Source: Promethearchaeota archaeon (GTDB lineage Archaea > Asgardarchaeota > Lokiarchaeia > Sigynarchaeales > SOKP01). Taken from it: a stretch of 11,733 bases of DNA. The position numbers and the translations under genes are program-made. Shown here one piece after another: positions 6,689 through 11,733 of the stretch. The stretch spans positions 1 to 11,733 of the forward strand of contig JAHPYY010000210.1 in assembly GCA_019058515.1 (NCBI GenBank), given 5' to 3'. A model generated the notes under the pieces. That model worked only from the letters and a program-made list of their open reading frames with translations. It made no database searches and was not told where the DNA came from. Numbering within the stretch: position 1 is the first letter of the stretch; the number at the start of each line of letters is the position of its first letter.

Positions 6689-7520
6689 TCCTTACATTCC
6701 GATTCTGACCTATATAAAATCTATTGTATCGGAAAACAAGGTAAACGACATTAAAACCTTCGAACTTGTGTTTAAAAACGACGAAGATTTAAAGAAATTT
6801 GATTACATTCCAGGTCAATTTGCGGAGTTAAGTTTAATAGGCAAGGGAGAATGCCCGATTGGGATTGCTTCCTCACCAACGGAAGAAGAATCCATTCAAT
6901 TTACGATAAAGAAAATGGGAACTGTTACAACAGAATTTCACAATTCAGAAATCGGAGATGTAGTTGGCATAAGAGGTCCTTTAGGAAACGGGTGGCCGAT
7001 CGATGATATGAAAGGCAAAAACATTGTAGTTATCGGCGGTGGATTCGCATTTTCTACCCTTCGCTCCCTAGTAGTATACATGTTAAACGAGAAGAACAGG
7101 GCAAACTTTGGAAACATAACGGTGATATATGGTAACAGAGATTCAGGAGAAGTATTGTATCGTAATGTTTTAAGCGAATGGGAAAAACGAGACGATATAA
7201 AAGTTGTACTTACCATCGATAGAGAAGAAAAAGGATGGACTAAAGAAGTTGGATTTGTTGCCGCTATCGTTAAAAAAGTCGCACCTTCTCCCGAAAACGC
7301 GGTTGCTATCGTATGTGGACCGCCAATAATGATTAAAACCGCGGTAACTGAGCTCGTTGCGCTTGATTGGCAAGACGAGAACATTTTAAACTCTTTAGAA
7401 ATGAGGATGAAATGCGGAATTGGAAAATGTGGCAGATGCAACATAGGAAGTAAATTTGTTTGCGTTGATGGTCCAGTATTTTCGCTGGCTGAACTTAAGA
7501 AATTGCCAAATGAATATTAA
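6675..7520 (+). CDS. FAD/NAD(P)H-binding oxidoreductase with [2Fe-2S] tail (sulfhydrogenase gamma / AsrB / FloxA-like)
   Basis: A ferredoxin-NADP reductase-fold protein that should oxidise or reduce NAD(P)H and exchange electrons with the dicluster protein encoded just upstream. Residues 5-100 form the FAD-binding barrel (PGQFAEL at 46-52 and CPIGIASSP at 60-68). Residues 115-235 form the nucleotide domain, with a glycine-rich loop GGGFAFSTLRSL at 121-132 and the family motif VCGPPIMIKTA at 213-223. The C-terminus binds a [2Fe-2S] cluster through C247, C252, C255 and C263, the arrangement seen in dihydroorotate dehydrogenase PyrK, HydG and AsrB. The 281-residue length is typical. Translation starts at TTG 6675, overlapping the previous gene by 14 bases. 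The loop AFSTLR differs from the more familiar G(I/L)APLR of related enzymes, so NADH versus NADPH preference cannot be read from it. This is the likely electron-input end of the Flox-like module. Confidence 0.9.
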   Translation: MQVSSPYIPILTYIKSIVSENKVNDIKTFELVFKNDEDLKKFDYIPGQFAELSLIGKGECPIGIASSPTEEESIQFTIKKMGTVTTEFHNSEIGDVVGIRGPLGNGWPIDDMKGKNIVVIGGGFAFSTLRSLVVYMLNEKNRANFGNITVIYGNRDSGEVLYRNVLSEWEKRDDIKVVLTIDREEKGWTKEVGFVAAIVKKVAPSPENAVAIVCGPPIMIKTAVTELVALDWQDENILNSLEMRMKCGIGKCGRCNIGSKFVCVDGPVFSLAELKKLPNEY

Positions 7521-7563
7521 AATTATATTATTGAAAATTAATTAAAATAAAGGTTAGAAAAAA

Positions 7564-8682
7564 GTGGTTGAAGAAGTAATCCCAAAATCGTTTGAAGATT
7601 TAATTAAAGATGTACACGAACCAGGGATATGTGGAGAATGTGGTGGATGTGTTAGTTTTTGTTCAGCACATGAGATAAAAGCAATTGAGATGTCTGAGTC
7701 TGGTCCTCCTAGATATTTTAATAAAGATAATTGTTTGCATTGCGGAATTTGCTATTTAATTTGCCCACAAACACATGTTTTGGATAATGAATTGAACGAA
7801 AAATATAAATACAAGGTTTCAATTGGAAAGTGGATTAAAATAGCCTCAAGTCAATCAACTTCAGAAGATATTAGAAATGAAGCTTCTGATGGAGGGGTGG
7901 TCACTGGAATATTAACGTATCTGCTTGATAGAAACTTAATAAACGGGGCAATCGTTTCCAAAAGAGAAGGCCCATTTAATAGAGTTCCCTTCTTTGCATC
8001 ATCAAAGGAAGAATTAATAGAAGCTGCAGGATCTCATTATGACTTATCTCAGGGTGTCGTAGGGTTAGAGAAATATAATTCATTTGTTCCAACAATTACA
8101 AAGCTCAAAAAATTGGTAAGTTCAGATGCAATGAATATTGCAGTTGTAGGAACTCCATGTCAAATCATGTCCATAAGAAAAATGCAGGAACTTAGTATAC
8201 TTCCTGCTCATATTATAAAGTATACTTTAGGATTGTTCTGCAATCTAAATTTCTCATTTCAAGCTGAAGCACGTAAAAAAATGGAAGAAAAATTCGACTT
8301 TTCTTTTGATGATGTAGAAAAACTAAACATCAAAGAAGATTTAATGATACACCTTAAAAATGGTCAAACCAAACATATAGGGTTTGAAGAAATTCATGAA
8401 TTTGCCCGTCATGCTTGTTTTGCGTGTAGAGATTTCTCTAATGTTTATGCCGATATCTCTTTCGGAGGACTAGGCTCTAAGGATGGATTTACGACTACAG
8501 TCATTAGAACAGAATTAGGCGAACAAGTATACAACCGTGCGCTTAAAGAAGGTTATATACAAGAACCCTTTGATTTGAATACTTCTGTAAAAAAATCTGA
8601 AATGCTAGCAAAGATAATAAGTTTTGGTAAAAGAAAATTCGAGAGATATAAAAAGTCTTTAGAAGAAAGAATAAATGTCTAA
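7564..8682 (+). CDS. frhB: FrhB/FdhB-family coenzyme F420 oxidoreductase beta subunit (FAD, 4Fe-4S)
   Basis: This protein belongs to the family that binds FAD and exchanges hydride with coenzyme F420 in F420-reducing hydrogenase, F420-linked formate dehydrogenase and FpoF. Residues 20-70 carry two 4Fe-4S motifs: C23/C26/C29/C33 and C57/C60/C63/C67. Residues 95-370 hold the FrhB core, with EASDGGVVTGILTYLLD (106-122), VVGTPCQI (194-201, C199), GLFCNLNF (223-230), CFACRD (C285/C288) and ADISFGGLGSKDG (296-308). The start is GTG 7564; the same frame has a stop just upstream (7555) and a weak AGGT site precedes it. It lies 43 bases after the FAD/NAD(P) gene, so it is probably the last gene of the operon. 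It gives the cluster a second carrier besides NAD(P)H. F420 use is inferred from the family; some relatives act on other substrates such as sulfite or ferredoxin. Confidence 0.85.
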   Translation: MVEEVIPKSFEDLIKDVHEPGICGECGGCVSFCSAHEIKAIEMSESGPPRYFNKDNCLHCGICYLICPQTHVLDNELNEKYKYKVSIGKWIKIASSQSTSEDIRNEASDGGVVTGILTYLLDRNLINGAIVSKREGPFNRVPFFASSKEELIEAAGSHYDLSQGVVGLEKYNSFVPTITKLKKLVSSDAMNIAVVGTPCQIMSIRKMQELSILPAHIIKYTLGLFCNLNFSFQAEARKKMEEKFDFSFDDVEKLNIKEDLMIHLKNGQTKHIGFEEIHEFARHACFACRDFSNVYADISFGGLGSKDGFTTTVIRTELGEQVYNRALKEGYIQEPFDLNTSVKKSEMLAKIISFGKRKFERYKKSLEERINV

Positions 8683-8698
8683 GTAAATAAATTTTAAG

Positions 8699-8722
8699 AA
8701 TCTCTCTCTTTATTTTTATTTT
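8699..8722 (+). terminator. Pyrimidine/T-rich tract after the frhB-like gene, probable archaeal-type terminator
   Basis: About 16 bases past the frhB-like stop codon lies a CT-repeat followed by T runs (ATTTTTATTTT). Archaeal transcription commonly ends at such U-rich tracts without a stem-loop, and no clear hairpin precedes it. It would separate the two operons. Confidence 0.4.
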
Positions 8723-8942
8723 GAATCAAGACAATTTATTTAGTGAAAATTTCTGAATTATATATTTTGAATCTTAATATTTTGTTAATTTCAGATTTTG
8801 GGAATTGAAATTCTTCCGTGAAAGGTTACCGAGATTGATCATTATTGTTGTGGGATATTTTCGAGATTGATTAAAAAAATTCCGATAATGATGTGAGAAC
8901 TGCATTAATTTATTTCTATATTTGACAGATTTGTAAGTTATC

Positions 8943-8983
8943 AATTATCGAAATCGAAAATATTTTAAGGGAAATTTGTTCGG
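8943..8983 (+). repeat. Diverged 41-bp direct repeat, copy 1
   Basis: This copy begins AATTATCGAAATCGAAAATA and ends TTGTTCGG. It matches copy 2, located 145 bases downstream, at 35 of 41 positions without gaps by hand alignment. Each copy contains a tandem ATCGRA-ATCGAA half-site. The similarity extends weakly a few bases upstream. Confidence 0.75.
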
Positions 8984-9087
8984 TTTCGGTAATCTTGCCT
9001 CGGTTTTCGATCGGGCTCAGTATTTTCGATCCTTTTTGATCGCTATATTCCGACAAATTTTTCGGATACAATAACTTTTAACCTATA

Positions 9088-9128
9088 AATTATCGGAATC
9101 GAAAATAATTTTAAGGAAAAATGTTCGG
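9088..9128 (+). repeat. Diverged 41-bp direct repeat, copy 2
   Basis: This copy begins AATTATCGGAATCGAAAATA and ends AATGTTCGG. It pairs with the copy at 8943-8983. It lies just upstream of the TATA-like box at 9143, a position suitable for a regulator-binding site, though that role is inference. Confidence 0.75.
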
Positions 9129-9142
9129 GATCGATCATTGCA

Positions 9143-9150
9143 TTTAAATA
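9143..9150 (+). promoter_or_regulatory. Possible TATA box for the hdrD-hdrA operon
   Basis: TTTAAATA fits the archaeal TATA consensus. Transcription would begin about 25 bases downstream, near 9170-9180, giving a leader of roughly 105 bases before GTG 9284. No clear purine-rich BRE precedes it, so confidence is low in such AT-rich DNA. Confidence 0.3.
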
Positions 9151-9283
9151 CTGAAGATTCTTCTTAAATTATTTAGAGCACACAAAAAAAATATCATTAT
9201 AATTCAATTTTAAAAGTCATTTTTAAAAGAAAATATCAAAAGTAAGATGATGGATTATTTCCAGAAACAAATTACAAAATTCT

Positions 9284-10522
9284 GTGAAGAATTCTGATTT
9301 TGATTTAAATTTAATTAAAGACTTATCAAAAATCAAAGAAGCGCAGAGTATATCAGGGTGTTTTCAATGTGGAATATGTTCATCAAGTTGTCCTATTACA
9401 GAAACATTTCCCTTAAATCCACATGTAATGACTAAGTTAGCAGCTTTAGGAGCGAAAAATCAAATTGTAAAAGAAAGCGTTCTTAAATATTGTTTGACTT
9501 GCGGGACATGCCAAGAATATTGTCCACAAGAAATAAATTTTATTGAATTCATAAAATCCGCTAGAAGGTTATTAGTAAATAAGGTAATTAAATACGAAGA
9601 AACACATCATGGTATTTTAACTCTTTTATCTGAATTACAAGCGAATCAATCACCAGGTCTTAAATTATCAGATAGCATAATACCAAACGGATATCCAATT
9701 TCTAAAAAAGGAAATGTTGCATATTTCTTTGGATGTTTACCAATTTTAGATGTTGTCTTTAAGGATTTAAAATTAAATTTAGTGAAGATCGCGCAGAATG
9801 GGATAAAGATTTTAAACGAAATTCTCGAACAGCCGCCTGTTCTTATTGAAAACATGAAATGTTGTGGTCATGATGCCCTCTGGAAAGGATACTTTGAGGT
9901 TTTTAAAAAACTAGCGATCCATAATGTAAACGAAATTAACAAATTAGGCATAACTACTGTTGTGACTACATGCGCAGAATGTTATAGAACATTAAAAATA
10001 GACTATCCAAAGTATGTAAATGTTGATTTTGATGTTGTTCACCTTACAGAATTGATTGCTAATAAAATCAAAAATGATCAATTTAAATTTAAGGATACTC
10101 GTAATCAGGCTGTTACTTATCACGATCCTTGTAGATTAGGTAGACATATGAAAGTTTATTCTCCTCCTAGAGACATATTAAATTCGATGAAAAATCATGG
10201 AATCGTTTTTAACGAAATGCAAAGAACAATGGAAAATTCTGTTTGTTGCGGAGTAAGTTGTTTTATAAATTGTAATGATTTGTCAAAAGCTTTACAACTT
10301 GACAGAATAAATGAAGCAAAAAATGTTGCAGATTTGCTAGTTACTACATGTCCAAAATGCCAAATACATTATAAATGCTTGTTACAGGAGAAAAAAGAGC
10401 AAAAATCTGAAGAAATAGAATTAGAAATCTCTGATTTAACGAATTTGATAGCCAACATGATGGAAGTCTCAGCGGAAAAAATCTCAGAGGAAAAAAGGGA
10501 AGAAATATTATTAGCTCCATAA
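9284..10522 (+). CDS. hdrD: HdrD-like protein: 4Fe-4S (HdrC) plus two CCG domains (HdrB)
   Basis: The catalytic-type subunit of heterodisulfide reductase, with HdrC and HdrB parts fused in the HdrD order; its 412 residues match methanogen HdrD (about 408). Residues 24-82 hold two 4Fe-4S motifs (C26/29/32/36 and C70/73/76/80). The first CCG domain uses C151, C193-C194 (KCCGHD) and C230/C233 (TCAEC). The second uses C283 (HDPCRLGRH), C321-C322 (VCCGVSC) and C356/C359 (TCPKC). In HdrB these cysteines bind the two noncubane 4Fe-4S clusters that reduce a disulfide. The natural substrate here (CoM-S-S-CoB or another disulfide) is not shown by sequence. The start is GTG 9284; the same frame reaches a stop at 9248 without an ATG, and no strong ribosome-binding site is visible, so the start is less certain. 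The tail (370-412) is charged and helical. Its neighbour is hdrA, and no hdrE is in view. Confidence 0.9.
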   Translation: MKNSDFDLNLIKDLSKIKEAQSISGCFQCGICSSSCPITETFPLNPHVMTKLAALGAKNQIVKESVLKYCLTCGTCQEYCPQEINFIEFIKSARRLLVNKVIKYEETHHGILTLLSELQANQSPGLKLSDSIIPNGYPISKKGNVAYFFGCLPILDVVFKDLKLNLVKIAQNGIKILNEILEQPPVLIENMKCCGHDALWKGYFEVFKKLAIHNVNEINKLGITTVVTTCAECYRTLKIDYPKYVNVDFDVVHLTELIANKIKNDQFKFKDTRNQAVTYHDPCRLGRHMKVYSPPRDILNSMKNHGIVFNEMQRTMENSVCCGVSCFINCNDLSKALQLDRINEAKNVADLLVTTCPKCQIHYKCLLQEKKEQKSEEIELEISDLTNLIANMMEVSAEKISEEKREEILLAP

Positions 10523-10531
10523 AATCTTGTC

Positions 10532-10537
10532 GGAGGT
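10532..10537 (+). promoter_or_regulatory. Shine-Dalgarno site of the downstream hdrA
   Basis: GGAGGT lies ten bases before ATG 10548 in the short gap after the hdrD-like gene. It supports this start and tight coupling of the two genes. Confidence 0.65.
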
Positions 10538-10547
10538 TTAGGTTAAT

Positions 10548-11733
10548 ATGTTAAAAAAGGAAAAAGACGAAGAATCGATAAGAATAGGTGTTTTCATTTG
10601 TCATTGCGGTTCAATTATTGGAGATAAATTAGATTGCAAAGCACTTGCGGATTTTGCTAAATCGTTACCTAATGTTGAATATTCTGAAGATAATTTATAC
10701 GCATGTTCAGAACCAGGATTAACCAGTATTAAATACGCAATTAAAGAGTATAATTTAAATCGAATTGTATTGGCATCTTGTACTCCAAGAACCCATGAAA
10801 ATCTCTTCCAGAATACCTTTCGAGAGGCAGGAATAAACCCGTATTTATATAAGTTAATAAATCTTCGAGATCAGTGTTCTTTTGTCCATATGTCTGATCC
10901 TGAAAAGGCAATGGAAACGGCAAGAGATCTTTTATCCTTAAATGTTTCAAAAGTTAAACTTCTAGAGCCAATTTTTGAAACCACAGTTGAAATAACACAA
11001 TCGGGACTAATCATAGGTGGTGGAATCGCTGGATTAACCGTTGCTCTAAGTTTAGGTAGGCAGGGGTTTGAAACATATATTGTTGAAAGAGAAAGAGAAT
11101 TGGGAGGACTTGTTAGAAAAATTCAATATATTTTGGGAGAAGGGAATCCTCAAGAATACCTCGAGAATCTCATTGAAAAAATAGAAGATCACAAGAAAAT
11201 TAAGATTTTTACGGAAGCTGAAATAGAAGATATAAATGGATTCATAGGAAACTTCTCGACCATAGTAAAGCAACGAGGTAAGAAGAAGGAAATAGATACC
11301 GGGGTGATAATTGTCGCAACAGGTGGAATCGAATATAAACCAAGAGAACTAATGTATGGACTGGACGACCGGATTATGACTCAATTAGAATTAGAACAAA
11401 AAATTATGTCAAACGAAGTAAAAGCAAAAACAATTACGATGATACAATGTGTAGGATCAAGGACAAAAGAACGTCCAAATTGTAGTAGAATTTGCTGTTC
11501 CGAAGCGATTAAAAATGCATTGAAATTAAAAGAGGAGTATCCAAAAATTAATGTTTGTATTCTTTATAGAGACATTCAAGTATACGGTTTTAAGGAGGAT
11601 TATTACAAGGAAGCTAGAGAAAAAGGAGTTATTTTTATTCGATTCGATGAAGATTTCGAGCCAACAATAGATATTAAAGAAAAAGACTTAACAATATCGG
11701 TAAAAAGTGTTTCGTTAAATGAACTGATAAAGA
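10548..11733 (+). CDS. hdrA: HdrA-family flavoprotein, N-terminal 395 residues (3' cut by window edge)
   Basis: The reading frame is open from ATG 10548 to the end of the window. It begins with the HdrA N-terminal Fe-S domain (RIGVFICHCG with C18 and C20, YACS with C53, ASCTPRTHE with C78, RDQCSFVH with C110). A thioredoxin-reductase-like FAD domain follows (GGGIAG at 157-162, VERERELGG at 179-187, VIIVATGG at 253-260). Next comes CVGSR...CSRICC (C301, C312, C316, C317) and the RDIQVYGFKEDYY region. It aligns closely with the second half of the double HdrA upstream, including the absence of the ferredoxin insert that ordinary methanogen HdrA carries between the FAD motifs. The C-terminal ferredoxin domain, if present, lies beyond the window. 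It starts 25 bases after the hdrD-like gene and is probably its electron-transfer partner. Confidence 0.92.
   Translation, partial: MLKKEKDEESIRIGVFICHCGSIIGDKLDCKALADFAKSLPNVEYSEDNLYACSEPGLTSIKYAIKEYNLNRIVLASCTPRTHENLFQNTFREAGINPYLYKLINLRDQCSFVHMSDPEKAMETARDLLSLNVSKVKLLEPIFETTVEITQSGLIIGGGIAGLTVALSLGRQGFETYIVERERELGGLVRKIQYILGEGNPQEYLENLIEKIEDHKKIKIFTEAEIEDINGFIGNFSTIVKQRGKKKEIDTGVIIVATGGIEYKPRELMYGLDDRIMTQLELEQKIMSNEVKAKTITMIQCVGSRTKERPNCSRICCSEAIKNALKLKEEYPKINVCILYRDIQVYGFKEDYYKEAREKGVIFIRFDEDFEPTIDIKEKDLTISVKSVSLNELIK

Larger units (their letters stand above)
8683..9283. other. Intergenic region of about 600 bases with repeats and operator-like motifs, no gene seen
   Basis: This AT-rich region is full of stops in all frames I checked and shows no tRNA or obvious protein. 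It holds a T-rich tract just after the frhB-like gene, a pair of CGAGATTGAT words (near 8830 and 8862), a diverged 41-bp direct repeat (8943 and 9088), two TTTTCGATC words (9004 and 9023), a short hairpin-capable CGATC/GATCG pair (9027-9042), another TCCGA/TCGGA pair (9049-9066), GATCGATC at 9129, and a TATA-like TTTAAATA at 9143. Two TTTTAAAAG words occur at 9208 and 9221. It most likely carries the control region of the hdrD-hdrA operon. A small non-coding RNA cannot be excluded. Confidence 0.6.

Noticed and set aside
9027..9066. Hairpins CGATC/GATCG and TCCGA/TCGGA as a riboswitch or intrinsic terminator
   Set aside because: Stems are only five base pairs, there is no following U tract, and no known riboswitch core is recognisable.
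8943..9128. CRISPR array
   Set aside because: There are only two diverged copies, 145 bases apart, with no regular spacers and no cas genes.
9247..9297. A 16-codon ATG-ATG ORF overlapping the start of the hdrD-like gene
   Set aside because: It has no ribosome-binding site, no recognisable sequence, and is of chance length in AT-rich DNA.
9247..9297. C/D-box small RNA candidate (ATGATGG with a later CTGA)
   Set aside because: The C box is imperfect, internal boxes are not convincing, and the stretch overlaps the coding start.

Overview
The window is an almost fully coding, single-strand (+) stretch from a strict anaerobe. It is dense in heterodisulfide-reductase (Hdr) genes. The low GC content, strong GGAGGTGAT-type Shine-Dalgarno sites, HdrD-type and FrhB-type proteins, TATA-like boxes and T-tract ends suggest an archaeon, plausibly of the Asgard/Lokiarchaeia kind. 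That assignment is inference: the double-length HdrA followed by MvhD and an NAD(P)H module is also familiar from anaerobic bacteria such as sulfate reducers. No 16S or other marker gene is present.

Layout. Region 1 (1-7520) reads as one operon: the 3' end of an hdrA (1-338), an mvhD with a C-terminal winged-helix-like extension (338-1099), a 996+ residue double HdrA (1134-4124), a second normal-length MvhD (4126-4575), and three Flox-type genes. These are a 4Fe-4S dicluster protein (4582-5607), a sulfhydrogenase-beta/AsrA-like Fe-S protein (5621-6688) and a sulfhydrogenase-gamma/AsrB-like FAD/NAD(P) reductase (6675-7520). Spacings are short and two junctions overlap. After 43 bases comes an FrhB-type F420-linked flavoprotein (7564-8682), probably in the same transcript. 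Region 2 (8683-9283) is about 600 bases without a gene. It holds a T-rich tract, a diverged 41-bp direct repeat, several TCGATC-type motifs and a possible TATA box. Region 3 (9284-11733) starts a second operon: an HdrD-like CCG-domain protein and the first 395 codons of a third HdrA, cut by the window end.

How the parts could work together (inference from the families). The FAD/NAD(P) protein takes electrons from NAD(P)H and passes them through the two dicluster Fe-S proteins and MvhD to the flavin of the double HdrA, where bifurcation to ferredoxin and a second acceptor could occur. The FrhB-like protein offers a parallel F420 entry or exit. The HdrD-like protein supplies the heterodisulfide-type catalytic site and may pair with the third HdrA in a soluble complex, as no HdrE membrane partner is visible. 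No hydrogenase large subunit, formate dehydrogenase catalytic subunit or separate HdrB/HdrC is in the window, so the visible electron carriers are NAD(P)H and F420 rather than H2.

The most noteworthy points are the combined NAD(P)H plus F420 Hdr cluster, the asymmetric double HdrA, the MvhD-winged-helix fusion, a probable AUU start for the double HdrA, and the repeat-bearing intergenic region.
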